In this document: piece after piece, positions 44,077 through 55,500 of the stretch
Numbering within the stretch: the first letter of the stretch is position 1
Layout of the letters: the number at the start of each line of letters is the position of its first letter
NCBI GenBank assembly: GCA_046296435.1
Contig: JBKBLI010000002.1
Span: 1 to 64,000 of the forward strand
Direction of reading: 5' to 3'
DNA length: 64,000 nt
Origin: M3007 sp046296435
GTDB taxonomy: Bacteria; Bacteroidota; Bacteroidia; Chitinophagales; Saprospiraceae
The notes under the pieces: generated by a model
The model's database searches: none
Told to the model about the DNA's origin: nothing
The model's input: only the letters and a program-made list of their open reading frames with translations
Translations under genes and position numbers: made by a program

Positions 44077-45681
44077 TCAAAACATATATCCCCAGAACTT
44101 GCGCTTGGCTTTGGCGCCCTTTCGGGTGCGCTTCACGTAGAGCGGTTCGCTGCTGTAGCTTTCGGCATGGTACCGATTGTAAGCCACCACCACGTATGTA
44201 TAATACTGGCCATCTTGCGTAGTCACATCGTCGAAGGTCAGTTTCTCAGGATTGAAAGCGCTCAAGAACAGCAGGCTGCGCGAATCCTGAAAATCGCCGA
44301 CTCCCTCGCCGGGGAATCGATACACGGCGTAGTAATACGGCATTTCTTCGCCGCTGGCCACATCGCACACCTGCCAGGCCAGCCGCACCGCGGCGGGCGT
44401 TCCTTTCAGACCGCAAAACTGGGGCGTAGCAGGCGGCAACTTTGACAGGCCCCGAAACGGCGGCATAAGCGCCTGATTGGGATACAGATTTCGGATGAGG
44501 GTGTCGCGCAAGCCCAGAGGGTTGCGCATCAGCGGTCGCGCAGAGTAGTATATTCCGCCTTGCACATTGGAGTATGCGCGGGCGTTGCGCACCTGCATAC
44601 CGATCTGGCGCGGATCATTCCAGCCCGGATCGTTGCCGCCGGCGCCCACCTTATAGGCCGCATGACCGATATACAAGTGCCTGCCGTAAGTATTGCGGCT
44701 CCACCAGTCGAGCAAAGCGTCGTAATCGGCCGGGGCAAAACCAATACTCCAGTACAATTGGGGCGCCACATAATCGATCCAGCCGTTGCGCAGCCAAAGA
44801 AGCACGTCGGCGTAGAGGTCGTCGTAAGAGGTGACTCCCGAGCGGGTTTCCGAACCGTTGATCGGGTCGCGGTCGCTGTTGCGCCACACGCCAAACGGCC
44901 CAACGCCAAACTTCACATGGGGCTTGAAAGACTTGATGGACTTGGATACGCTCTCAATCATGCGGTTGATGTTATCGCGTCGCCAATCTTCGAGATTAGA
45001 GAATCCGCGCGGATTAGCGGCAAACTCATTGTAGTCGTCGAGAAACTGGCCGGGTTCCTTGTAAGGATAAAAGTAATCGTCAAAGTGAATGCCATCTACG
45101 TCATACCGAAGGCAGATGTCGTGCACCAGATTGGTTAGGTAGCGGATGACCAGATCGTTGGCAGGGTTGAAATAGAACCGGTTGCCGTATCGAAAAAACC
45201 ACTGAGACAAGCGTTCAGGCGGCAGACTGCGCAAGGGGTGCGAGGGCGCAAGCGAGGCGGTATCCAGATCGAAAGTGGCGCGATAGGGATTGAGCCACGC
45301 ATGAAACTCCATGCGCCGCGTATGCGCCGCCTCGATCATGTACTGCAGCGGATCGTAATAAGGTTCGGGCGCTTGCCCTTGTACGCCAGTCAGATATTTG
45401 CTCCAAGGCGCCGATGGGGAGGGGTAAAAAGCGTCGCCGGCAGGGCGCACTTGCACAAACACGGCGTTGATGCCCGTACCGCGCAACACGTCGAGAATAC
45501 TATCGAACTCCATACGCTGGCGATCGGGCGAGAGGCCCGGCTTGGAAGGCCAGTCAATATTGGCGACGGTGGCGATCCAGGCTCCGCGCATTTCGACTAT
45601 GGGAGGATGCTGAGCCTGATTGGGCGCGCAAAAACAGAGCAAGCAAACCAAAAATGAACTAACAATCAGAGCGGGTTTCAT
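44077..45681 (-). CDS. GHL10-type (DUF187) glycosyl hydrolase-like protein
   Basis: About 534 residues from ATG 45681 (another ATG lies at 45690). It has a signal peptide (ending APNQAQ), then EMRGAWIATVANIDWPSKPGL, the family start, INAVFVQVRPAGDAFYPS, EFHAWLNPYRATFD, YDVDGIHFDDYFYPYKEP and YVAPQLYWSIGFAPADYD, all characteristic of GHL10 barrels. The C-terminal part is a fibronectin-like beta domain. Family members act on cell-wall or exopolysaccharide glycans; the substrate is unknown. It follows the secreted hydrolase on the same strand, 69 bp apart. Confidence 0.9.
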   Translation of the reverse strand: MKPALIVSSFLVCLLCFCAPNQAQHPPIVEMRGAWIATVANIDWPSKPGLSPDRQRMEFDSILDVLRGTGINAVFVQVRPAGDAFYPSPSAPWSKYLTGVQGQAPEPYYDPLQYMIEAAHTRRMEFHAWLNPYRATFDLDTASLAPSHPLRSLPPERLSQWFFRYGNRFYFNPANDLVIRYLTNLVHDICLRYDVDGIHFDDYFYPYKEPGQFLDDYNEFAANPRGFSNLEDWRRDNINRMIESVSKSIKSFKPHVKFGVGPFGVWRNSDRDPINGSETRSGVTSYDDLYADVLLWLRNGWIDYVAPQLYWSIGFAPADYDALLDWWSRNTYGRHLYIGHAAYKVGAGGNDPGWNDPRQIGMQVRNARAYSNVQGGIYYSARPLMRNPLGLRDTLIRNLYPNQALMPPFRGLSKLPPATPQFCGLKGTPAAVRLAWQVCDVASGEEMPYYYAVYRFPGEGVGDFQDSRSLLFLSAFNPEKLTFDDVTTQDGQYYTYVVVAYNRYHAESYSSEPLYVKRTRKGAKAKRKFWGYMF

Positions 45682-45750
45682 TCGAAGCATGTAAATACCG
45701 ATTTAGTGGGCGGTAAAAGTATAACATCGGACAGAAATTGCACCCTTTTT

Positions 45751-47205
45751 TTAACGGCCAATCCAAATCTGTTCCAAAACCTGATATTCGCCAGATTGCG
45801 CCAGCAAAAAATAGACGCCCGGCGTCTGCCCGACAAGCGGGATCTCGCACACCCCCTGACAGCGCCCCAAATCATAAGCCAGACGGCCGCTCACGTCGTA
45901 AAGCCAAAGCCGGCTTGTCCGATCGGAGGGCGTCTCGACCCACAACCGATCCTGCGCCGGATTGGGAAAAACGCGCGCCGTAAATACAGGCTTCGGATCC
46001 GATGCGCTCAGCGAAGATATTTGCTGAAGCGGCGCAAAGAAAAACACCGTAGCCGTCAGAGCCGGCACAACGCACTCGCCGTGATTGGCCGAAGGATTAA
46101 GGTCTTGCACAACGAGATTGAGAGCGCCCAGCGCCAGCATGGTATCGCGGGCTACTATGCTGTTACGAAACGGAACCTGATCGTCGGCCATGCAATAATA
46201 AATACGCGTAGGCGCCTCAGGCGACCAGGAATAAACGTCGTTGTCCCTCAAAGCGACGTTAATAGGATGCATGGGATCGCTCTTGACCGCCGCAATAATG
46301 TCGGGCTGCAGCATGCGCGTAGGGATGCAGGCGCCCTCCCGGACTACTAATGAATCTATCAGGCGGGCGTTGAGTTGGCCCAGATCGATCTGTCCGGCGT
46401 AAAACTGTCCAATCATGTCAGCATACGGCATCCTGAACACTTCGTCCAATTGGCCGAATAGATTCCCATAAGCGGTCTGATAAGACAAAGCGGTGTTAGG
46501 CAAATAAGCCGGATAGAAATAAACGGAGTCCGACAAGATTAGGTCGCGCATAACGCCCGATATGCTGTAGGGCCCTGACAAGTGCGCGGCCGCCGTCACT
46601 TCGCCAAATTCGGAGCCGCCCATTTGTTCCACTGCCCGGTGCAGGGCCATAGCGGCATGCCCCCCCTGCGAATACCCCGTGATGAACAGCTGCGCGTTGT
46701 AGTATATGGCGCTCTGATGACAAAAATCCGCGCAAGCGCGCATCATATCCAGAGCGCAGGATGCTTCGGTTTCGGCGTGTACATAGAGATGAAATCCAGG
46801 CGAAACGCCCAAACCAACGTAATCCGGCAAAAAAGAGACGTAACCCAACCCGGCAAAAATCAAACCAATCTGTCCCTCGCCGCCTTGAAGCACATTGAAA
46901 GAAGGCACATCCAATTTAGACGACGAAGTGCCGTGCTGATAGACCAAACGCGGATAAACCGCCGCTGGATCATTCGATATCGGCGCCGCCAACAAACCCG
47001 AAGCCAATACCGGCTGGCCCTGCGCGTCGTTCGTCATGTACTGTATGCGGTAGTACCGCGCCCCGAATTGGATGAAGGGCACGCCGGTCTCGGCGATCAA
47101 TTGCGCGGCCGTCCGCTGCCCCAAAAACTGAGCTTCGACCAAGGTCTGCGCTTTGGCGACAAAGACCGCGACCGTCAACAACAGCACTGAGAAAAAATGA
47201 CGCAT
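45751..47205 (-). CDS. Secreted alpha/beta hydrolase with T9SS tail
   Basis: The 484-residue protein has a signal peptide (ending VAKAQ), a serine-hydrolase core with Ser179 in FITGYSQGGHAAMALHR, a probable Asp in YYCMADDQVPF and His in PSANHGEC, which together would form the catalytic triad. The layout resembles secretory lipases/esterases. The C-terminus RVFPNPAQDRLWVETP...GVYFLLAQSGEYQ is a type A T9SS domain. It should be exported and act on lipid or ester substrates outside the cell. A -7 element lies at 47243-47250. Confidence 0.82.
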   Translation of the reverse strand: MRHFFSVLLLTVAVFVAKAQTLVEAQFLGQRTAAQLIAETGVPFIQFGARYYRIQYMTNDAQGQPVLASGLLAAPISNDPAAVYPRLVYQHGTSSSKLDVPSFNVLQGGEGQIGLIFAGLGYVSFLPDYVGLGVSPGFHLYVHAETEASCALDMMRACADFCHQSAIYYNAQLFITGYSQGGHAAMALHRAVEQMGGSEFGEVTAAAHLSGPYSISGVMRDLILSDSVYFYPAYLPNTALSYQTAYGNLFGQLDEVFRMPYADMIGQFYAGQIDLGQLNARLIDSLVVREGACIPTRMLQPDIIAAVKSDPMHPINVALRDNDVYSWSPEAPTRIYYCMADDQVPFRNSIVARDTMLALGALNLVVQDLNPSANHGECVVPALTATVFFFAPLQQISSLSASDPKPVFTARVFPNPAQDRLWVETPSDRTSRLWLYDVSGRLAYDLGRCQGVCEIPLVGQTPGVYFLLAQSGEYQVLEQIWIGR

Positions 47206-47242
47206 AACAAGTCTGGGTATTAAAGATCAAGAAATGTTTTGG

Positions 47243-47250
47243 CAAAAATA
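47243..47250 (-). promoter_or_regulatory. Promoter -7 element of the secreted hydrolase
   Basis: Minus-strand TATTTTTG, 38 bases before the ATG at 47205. Confidence 0.55.
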
Positions 47251-47361
47251 ATTGAAAAATCACAACTGCCCGACAAAATAATCGCCCTGTCGCGGGCACA
47301 GTATTAGCCAGACATCATTCGCGCCTGCTTTTTCCCAAAAAGCAGAAACTATGCCCCCCCT

Positions 47362-47410
47362 AACAACTAACAACTAACAACTAACAACTAACAACTAACA
47401 ACTAACAACT
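47362..47410. repeat. Heptamer array, seven perfect AACAACT units
   Basis: Seven perfect copies, preceded by a run of C and ending exactly at the 3' end of holA. The last T of the array is the final base (A on the minus strand) of the holA TGA stop. The array separates holA from the promoter of the downstream hydrolase. Confidence 0.97.
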
Positions 47411-48423
47411 CAAACATGCAGTATTCGCCAGAACAGTTCTTTCATCAGTTCCTCCTCCGACCCCACGCCCGCCGCATCGTTGCCCACCCCCTTGACCCTC
47501 AGGTCATACGCGTGCAACAGGCCGATCACCTGCACCGTCTGCTCGAGGTTGTAGCGTCCAAGCGCCATTTTGTAGTCCTTCAAAAACCACTCTGAACGCA
47601 GTTCCAACAGTTGGACCATCTCGGCGTCCGGCTTGTTGCGCGCAAACTGGAGCATGTACACTTTCGAAAAAAAAGCATATAGCGAAGATAGCGTCGGGAT
47701 AAGCGGATTTTTACGTATATTCGATGCGAAATACTCCCAGATGCGCCACACCTTAGCGGCGTCGCGCATGGCGAAAGCTTTCTGCAATTCGAACACGTTG
47801 TACTCCTTGCTGATGCCGATATTCTGCCTTACCGCTTCGGCGTCAATGCGCCTTTGCGGGCCGAGGTTGAGCAGTATTTTGTCGATTTCATTGGCCACCT
47901 TCGAAAGGTCGGCGCCCAGATATTCGGCCATGAGCGCTGCGGCAGGCGGATCGATCGCCGCTTCGAGGAGACGGCACCGCGATGCGATCCATTCAGGGAT
48001 TTGGTTTTCGTACAGCTTTTTGCTTTCGAATACCAGAGCGTGGCGTTGGAGGGCTTTGCCCATTCGGGTGCGCATGTCGTATTTCTTGTGCTTGTGGCAC
48101 ACCACGAGCACCGTGCTCGGCGTGGGCTGCTCGACGTAAGCCGCCAGTTCGTCTATTTTTTTCATATCCTGCGCCTCGCGCAGGATCACCACTTGACGCT
48201 CGCTCATCATCGGATAACGCCGCAACGCATCGGCCAGGGCGGTCGGATCGGCATCCTTACCATATACGATCATCTGATTGAACCCTTTTTCCGCCTCAGT
48301 CAGCGCATAGCGATCTATCGCCTTTTCTATTTCGTCAATAAAAAACGGCTCCTCGCCATGGAGAAAATAAACGGGCGCAAACTTGCGCGCCGCCACATCG
48401 CGCATCAGTTCCTCATAGTTCAT
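47410..48423 (-). CDS. holA: DNA polymerase III delta subunit
   Basis: The 337-residue clamp-loader subunit opens the beta sliding clamp. Family features are PVYFLHGEEPFFIDEIEKAI near the start, ERQVVILREAQDM, VVCHKHKKYDMRTRMGKAL, YLGADLSKVANEIDKILLNL and the C-terminal NLEQTVQVIGLLHAYDLRVKGVG. Length is normal. It starts 12 bp after the stop of the 3-hydroxyacyl-CoA dehydrogenase gene, so both are probably read from the promoter at 49384-49391. The stop codon touches the heptamer array. Confidence 0.95.
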   Translation of the reverse strand: MNYEELMRDVAARKFAPVYFLHGEEPFFIDEIEKAIDRYALTEAEKGFNQMIVYGKDADPTALADALRRYPMMSERQVVILREAQDMKKIDELAAYVEQPTPSTVLVVCHKHKKYDMRTRMGKALQRHALVFESKKLYENQIPEWIASRCRLLEAAIDPPAAALMAEYLGADLSKVANEIDKILLNLGPQRRIDAEAVRQNIGISKEYNVFELQKAFAMRDAAKVWRIWEYFASNIRKNPLIPTLSSLYAFFSKVYMLQFARNKPDAEMVQLLELRSEWFLKDYKMALGRYNLEQTVQVIGLLHAYDLRVKGVGNDAAGVGSEEELMKELFWRILHV

Positions 48424-48435
48424 AGCCGACAGGCG

Positions 48436-49332
48436 CTATGATACGCGTCCTGCAAAAGTCGGCGCCACGACCAACTCCTTAGAACCCGGCGTATAAACGT
48501 AGAACCCTTCGCCGCTCTTTACACCCAATTTACCGGCCGTGACCATGTTGACCAGAAGCGGGCAGGGGGCGTATTTCGGCGCTCCAAAACCATCGTGCAA
48601 CACCCGCAGTATGGCCAGGCAAACATCTAATCCGATGAAGTCCGCCAACTGCAGAGGCCCCATCGGATGGGCCATTCCCAGCTTCATCACCGTATCGATG
48701 CCGGCCACGTCGCTCACGCCCTCGTACAAGGTGTAAATCGCCTCATTGATCATGGGCATCAGGATGCGGTTGGCCACAAAGCCCGGGTAATCGTTGACCT
48801 CAACGGGGACCTTACCCAAGGTGCGCGACAGTTCCATGATCTTGGCCGTCACTTCGTCGGAAGTCGCGTATCCCCGAATCACTTCTACCAGTTTCATCAC
48901 TGGCACAGGGTTCATGAAGTGCATCCCGATTACCTGATCCGGACGGGATGTAGCCGCTGCGATGCGCGTAATGCTGATGCTCGAGGTGTTGGAAGCCAGA
49001 ATAGCCCCTGAGGGTGAAGTCTCGTCCAGAGTTTTGAATATGTTGAGTTTGACGTCCACATTTTCGGTAGCGGCCTCGACAACCAAATCGGCCTTGGCCA
49101 CTCCCTGTGCCAGATCGGTGTAAGTGCGGATCCGGGCTATGGCCGCCGCTTTTTGCGGCTCATCCATGGCGCCTTTAGCGATCTGGCGATCCATGTTTTT
49201 TTGAATGGTGGCCATGGCCTTGTCCAAAGCCGCCTGCGAGATATCTACGAGAGACACCTCGAATCCTGTCTGAGCAAACACGTGGGCAATGCCGTTGCCC
49301 ATGGCGCCGCTTCCGATTACGCTGATTTGCAT
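48436..49332 (-). CDS. 3-hydroxybutyryl-CoA / 3-hydroxyacyl-CoA dehydrogenase
   Basis: About 298 residues from ATG 49332; the longer frame to 49386 is non-coding leader. It oxidises 3-hydroxyacyl-CoA with NAD. VIGSGAMGNGIAHVFAQTGFEVSLVD is the Rossmann NAD site, ASNTSSISITRIAA and GMHFMNPVPVMKLVEVIRG the catalytic His region, and YPGFVANRILMPMINEAI the family C-terminal domain. It could serve fatty-acid or phenylacetate degradation (PaaH-like), and paaA lies 25 kb away, but no pathway operon is present. An A-rich run directly precedes the ATG. Confidence 0.94.
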   Translation of the reverse strand: MQISVIGSGAMGNGIAHVFAQTGFEVSLVDISQAALDKAMATIQKNMDRQIAKGAMDEPQKAAAIARIRTYTDLAQGVAKADLVVEAATENVDVKLNIFKTLDETSPSGAILASNTSSISITRIAAATSRPDQVIGMHFMNPVPVMKLVEVIRGYATSDEVTAKIMELSRTLGKVPVEVNDYPGFVANRILMPMINEAIYTLYEGVSDVAGIDTVMKLGMAHPMGPLQLADFIGLDVCLAILRVLHDGFGAPKYAPCPLLVNMVTAGKLGVKSGEGFYVYTPGSKELVVAPTFAGRVS

Positions 49333-49383
49333 ATTTTTTTTTGAAAAAACGTGTGATGGGTATCCGATGCCGGTTGAACGGCG

Positions 49384-49391
49384 CAAAGATA
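49384..49391 (-). promoter_or_regulatory. Promoter -7 element of the dehydrogenase-holA unit
   Basis: Minus-strand TATCTTTG, 52 bases before the ATG at 49332. Confidence 0.55.
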
Positions 49392-49558
49392 CGCGTACGC
49401 CCCGCCCCGGCCTGCAAAAAAAATTAAAACGCCCCGAAGCGCCGTTTTTTCAACAAGCCCACAGAGATCGGGCGCCATGAATGACTCAGGAGCGCAAGCG
49501 GCGGGGAGGGATGCGAGCGGCGGAAGCGGAACACGCGCGCTCCCGCCGCCTGCGCCCG

Positions 49559-52500
49559 CTATTCGATGACGGTAATATCGCCCTTGTAAATCTGCGCTTC
49601 TCCGTCGATCATCGTAATTTGCACGTAGTAAACATACACGCCCGGGTTCACCTTTTTGCCCCGATAACGCCCATCCCATCCAATCCAGAAGTTGGGTTCC
49701 TGCGACGCTTCCAGTTGATAAATCTGGCTACCCCAGCGGTCGAATATACGCACGTCGTCGATACGGGCTACCCCCGGGCCTGCGCCGATGCTCCAGTACT
49801 CATTACCATTCGAGGCGCTCAGGCTGATGATATTGGGCAGATAGACCTGTTTGGGGCGTTCGACGCGCACCAGCGTGCTCGCCGTGGCCGTGCAACCCAG
49901 GGAGTCGGTAAGGGTCAGCGTGATGCGGCCCGACTGGGTCGGACGCCAGGTTTGCGTCAGACAATTGGCGCACGTTGAGTCCTGCAGCGGCGACCACGTT
50001 AGGGCGCTCCAGGTATCCAGATTTGATACGGCGGCCAGCGTGAGCGCAGATCCAAATACGACCGCTGTATCCGCCGGAAGGAACAATACCGGGATGGGCG
50101 GGACTGTCGCCACAAATGTCGAATCTACGTTACAATCGTTGGCATCGACGACGCTAATGGTATGCTGGCCGGGAGCCAGATCGGGCATGAGCGAAGTGAT
50201 CAGGTTGCCGTCGAGCAATACGCGTAGCGGCCCTACGCCCCCGCTGGCGCTGATATTGGCGTCAACACTCAGATCGCCGCAGTCCGGCCTGTCCAGCGTT
50301 ACGCTGAGTTTGATAGGCGGCGGGGCAGTCAAGGTAGCCGATCCCAACGCCGTACAACCATTAGCGTCGGTTACGGTCAGGCTGTAGGAGCCTGCGCTTA
50401 CGCCGCTCAGCGTTGAGGTATCCGCGCCGTTGTTCCACAGGTAGGAGATGGGGAGAGTTGCCCCGCTCACCACGACGCCTATGGCGCCATCCTGGCTGTT
50501 AGCGCAGCGCAGTCCGAATCCGTTGAAGACGTTCACGGGGTTGACGCTCAGGGTAATGGGTTGCTTGGCAGGGATGTTGGCGCTCAGCGTGACGCTCAGG
50601 CCGTTGGCATCCGTCAGCGTCACCCCATAAACCCCGGCGAGCAAGCCGCTCACCGATTCGCTGCCGCCGACATTGGCCACCTGCCCGATGCCGCTGCCCG
50701 AAGGTCCCGACCACACAAAAGAAAACGGCGGCGACTGCCCGTTCTGGACCGTCACATTCAGGACGCCCGTAGCCGTGCCGCTGCACAACGGCGCACTGAC
50801 GCTCAACACGCCTGTCGGCGCGCATGCCGGCAAATCTAAGCTCACCACCGTCGTAATGATCGAGTCGCAACCGTTGACGGTCTGCAGGGTTTGCACAAAG
50901 GATCCGACCTGCGAGGGGTCGCAGGTCGTTTGGTTGACGGTCGTCGCGTAGGAGGGATTGAGTAAAGTATTGATCGTGATGATAGAATCGCAACCCGCGG
51001 TCGTCTGAAGGTTGAGCGTAACGACTCCCGCCTGAGCCGGATCGCAGGTGAAGGCCGTCTGCGTTTGTTGGTATGACGGCAAAAGGACCGTATTGGTGAC
51101 GACCAGCGAATCGCAGCCAAGGCTATTGGTCAGCAGGGTTTGCGTTACGCCGGCCTGAGCCGGATTGCAGGTGACCGCATCCAGATAGACCGTGTCCAAC
51201 AGCGAGGGATCGAAGGTTACAATCCGCGTTACGACCGAATCGCAGCCCGCCGCAGTTTGTAGGTTTTGGACAAAGGTCCCGGCTTGTGTCGGGATGCAGG
51301 TGATTTCGTTGACGCTCAGGTTGTACGATGGCTGCAGCACAGTGGTTGCAATCACCAATGAGTCGCAACCCAACGCATTGGTGAGCAGGGTCTGGGTTAT
51401 GCCGGCCTGCGATGGGTCGCATGTGTTGAGCGTGAGCAAGGTCGTATCTAAAAGCGAAGCGTCGAACACGACGACGGTGGTGACGATAGAGTCGCAGCCT
51501 GCCGCCGTCTGCAAGTTCTGAACGAAAGTCCCCGCTTGAGCCGCAAAGCAGGTGGTCGCCGTAAGGCTCAGGTTGTAAGAGGGCAGCAACACCGTGTTGA
51601 GAATCACCAAAGAATCGCAGCCCGCCGCATTGGTCAGCAGGGTCTGCGTCACGCCAACTTGTGCCGGATCGCAGGAACCGGCGCTCAGCAGGGTCGAATC
51701 TGTCCCGACGGACGTGTATTCGACGATGGTCGTCACGATGGAGTCGCAGCCGGCTATCGTCTGTAGATTTTGCACAAAAACGCCCAGAGCGGCGGGATTG
51801 CATGAGAAAGTCGTGATGGTCTCGTTGTAGGAAGGTAAAAGTACCGTGTTGGTGATCACCAGCGAGTCGCAGCCCGCCACATTGCTCAGCAACACCTGAC
51901 TAACGCCTACCTGCGCCGGATCGCAGGAGCCTGCGCTCAGCAAAGTCGTATCGACGGCCGCTGGATCAAAAAACACCGTGGTCGTGATGATCGAGTCGCA
52001 GCCCGATACAGTCTGCAGGTTTTGCACAAAAACGCCGGCAGCCGCAGGGTCGCAACTCGTAGCCAGAATCGAAATTTCGAACGAAGGCAGCAAATCTACT
52101 TGTGTGATCACGATAGAGTCGCAACCAAACTGATTGCTCAGCGACACCGTAAACAATCCGGTATCCGCCGGACTGCAACTGCCTGCATTCAAAAACACGA
52201 CATCCGGCTGATTGACTGCAATGGTGACAGAAGCTGTATCGGCGCAGGCGCCGTTGGCTTTACTGACTATCACCGAGTAATTAGTCGTAACGGCAGGCGA
52301 CACTGCAATATCGGCCGTACTCTCGCCTGTGCTCCATTGGAACACAGGGCCGCCCGAGGCCATAAGCAATGCGCTTTCGCCCTCACATATCGCCGTAGGG
52401 CCGCTGATCTGGGCCGTAAAGCGATCGGTAATCTCTATCGCAAAGGTCTGGGCTGCGCCGGCGCAGCCCGGTCCAACAGGGGTCACCGTCAGATTGGCTA

Positions 52501-55500
52501 TGCCCGCGGCTGCGGCGACAAATGAGATATCGCCCGTGCCCGAGGCCGCTAATCCTATCGCAGTGTTGTCATTCGTCCAGTCAAACACCGGATTACCGGC
52601 GCCAACGAAGTTCACCTCGACCGTTTCGCCGATGCAAGCCTGTTGCGAACCGGGGTTGTTGACGCTCACGCCGGGATTCACGGTGATCGCAAAAGATATC
52701 GGATCGCCGGCGCAGGGGCCAAGCGTCGGCGCAACCGCAATCTGCGCCATCTGCGGGTTTGCCCCAGTCATGGCCGTAAAATTGAGGTTGCCTGCGCCGG
52801 CGGCGGGCAGTCCGATGGCCGGATTGTCGTTCGTCCACGAAAAAGTCGCCCCGGCCGTACCGTCGAAATTGACGCTGACCGTCTCGCCATTGCACACCGA
52901 TAAGTCGCCGACCGGATTAACATCGGGCGTCGGATTGACCGTCAGTTGAAACAGAATAGGCGCTCCCGGGCAACCATCCTGAGTGGGCGTCACGAGTATG
53001 GCGCCAGTCTCGGGGGCGCTTACGTCAGCCGCCGAAAACGACAGATTGCCCGAGCCGCTGGCGGGAAGCCCGATGGCCGGGTTGCTGTTGGTCCAATCGT
53101 AAGTTTGCATACCTGGGCCGCTAAAGTTGATCGCGACCGGCGTTCCGGCGCAAAAGGTCTGATCCGGCAGGGTGTCCATCTGCGGCAGCGGGCGCACCAC
53201 GATGCTGAAGTTGAGGGTATCGCCCGTACAGCCGTTGAGCGTGGGGCTTACCGTCAGCAGGGCGGTGTCGGCGGCCGGCAGGTTGGGCGCCGTGAAGTTG
53301 ATGTTGCCGCTGCCGGAGGCTGGCAGGCCGATGTTTACATTGTTGTTCGTCCAATTAAAGGTCGCGCCGGCGGAGCCGTCAAAATCCAAATTCAGCGTCT
53401 GCTGGGCGCAAAGCGTTACATCAGCCGGCTGGTTCATCACGGGCGTGGGGTTGATGGTCACAAAAAAAGAGACCTGAGGGCCGACGCAGTTGTTTTCGAA
53501 AGGCGTGACTGTGATGATCGAGGAGATCGTATTGCCCGATTGAGCGGCGACAAAACTGATATTACCCGAACCGGTGTTGGGCAGGCCAATCCCCGCATTG
53601 CTGTTTTGCCAGTTGAACGTCGGATTTGTGGGGCTGACAAAATTGATCTCGACCAGGTCTCCGCCGCAGGCCACCTGCGGTCCCGGATTGCTCATGGTCG
53701 GAGCCGGGTTGAGCGTGATGGTAAAGGTACGCGAAGCGCCGGTGCAACCATTAAGGGAGGGCGTCACCACGATAGTAGCCGTCTGCTGCATGCCGTTGTT
53801 GACAGGCGTGAAGTTGATATTGCCCGTGCCCGAGGCCGGCAGGCCGATAGCGGGGTTGTTGTTCGTCCAGGAGTATGTAACCGGCCCGGGCGTAATGCTG
53901 TTGAAGTTGACCAAAACGGGCTGGCCGCTCAGGCACTGGGTCACGTTGCCCGGCTGGGTCATCAGCGGTGCAGGCGATACCGTGATGGCGAAGGTCTGTG
54001 CGGGGCCTACGCAGCCGTCTTCCGTAGCAATCACCGTGACCACGCTGGTTTGCACGCCCATCACGTTGGCGGCGGTGAAACTGATGTTGCCCATGCCCGA
54101 GGCTCCAAGCCCAATGGCCGTATTCGAATTCGTCCAGTTAAACGTAGGGTTGACGCCATTCGGACTGGTAAAGACGATCTCCAACAATTCGCCTGAGCAG
54201 ATAAACGCATCTCCCGGCGGATCGATCTCCGGACCAGGATTGACCGTAATGGCGAACGTCATAGGTGCTCCCTCGCAACCGTTCAACTCGGGAGTCACCA
54301 CAATGGTTCCTACTTCTTGCATGACGACTCCGGCGGTCACAAAACTGATGTTGCCCGTACCCGAAGCGCCCAGGCCGATGGCCGGGTTATCGTTTGTCCA
54401 CGAAAAAGTCGCTCCGGGCGTGCCGCTGAAGTTGACTGCGACGTTTTGCCCGCCGCAGCGCGTCAAATTGGGCGCCTGATTGACCGTCGGCAGCGGCCGC
54501 ACGGTGATCGTGAAGGTCTGCGAAGCCCCTACGCAACCATCCTCCGTCGGCGTAACCACAATGGTTCCGGTGACGGATATCGGGACGTTAGCGCCCGTAA
54601 AGTTGATATCGCCGGCGCCCGAAGCGCCCAAGCCAATGCCCGTGTTGGAGTTCGTCCAGTTGAACGTTGGATTGTTGGTCCCGTCAAATACTACAGTAAG
54701 GGTTTCGCCGGCGCAGATTTCCTGCGGGCCGGGATTCTGTACCGTGGGCCTGGGATTGACCGTGATCGTAAACGAAACCGGATCGCCGGGACATCCCGGC
54801 AGCGACGGCGTCACCGTGATCACACCTACCTCGGGCGCATTGCCGGCGTTGAGCGGCGTGAAGTTGATATTGCCCGTGCCAGAGGCGCCAAGACCAATGG
54901 CCGTATTGGAGTTGGTCCAGGCGTACATCGTGCCGGCCGGGCCTCCGGTGAAGGTCACCGCCGCATTGGGCGGGCCGGGACAAACGACCAGATCGGCGGG
55001 TTGATCGACGGTGGGCGCGGGCGTGATGGTCACCGTGAACTGCCGCTCGCTGCTACAGCCCTGAGGGCCAAGTTGGTCGAAGGCATACAGCGTAATCGTA
55101 GCCGTAATTTCGTCGCCAGGCTGATACTGGGTTCCGCCGCCGTTGGGCGCCGTGTAGTAAGCTGCATTGGGCGTGAGGTTAGTGCCGGGGATAGGGGGCA
55201 GGGTATAGGCTCCGCACTGAGTCACATTATTGATCGGGTCGATAGCGGGGGGCATGGGAGCGGGTGGCGAGGGCGGCGATACGCAGCCGGTATTGCCATA
55301 GGTATTCGTCAGCGGAAGATAATAGGCGCCATTGCCGCCCGTCAGCAATGCCCGGTCGTACGTAATGGTCTGGGTGCAGGCCCCGTTGATTTGAAAAACC
55401 GTCGTACGGAGGCCAGATCCGCCATTGGTAAAGGCCCCTGCCGTGCGCGGACAAGTGCTTGCAATCACATACACACACTGTCCCATGCCGCACAACGACC

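Noticed and set aside
50830..52215. Regular DNA repeats in the adhesin as a CRISPR or satellite
   Set aside because: They are in frame, keep the reading frame and encode Cys-containing protein units.
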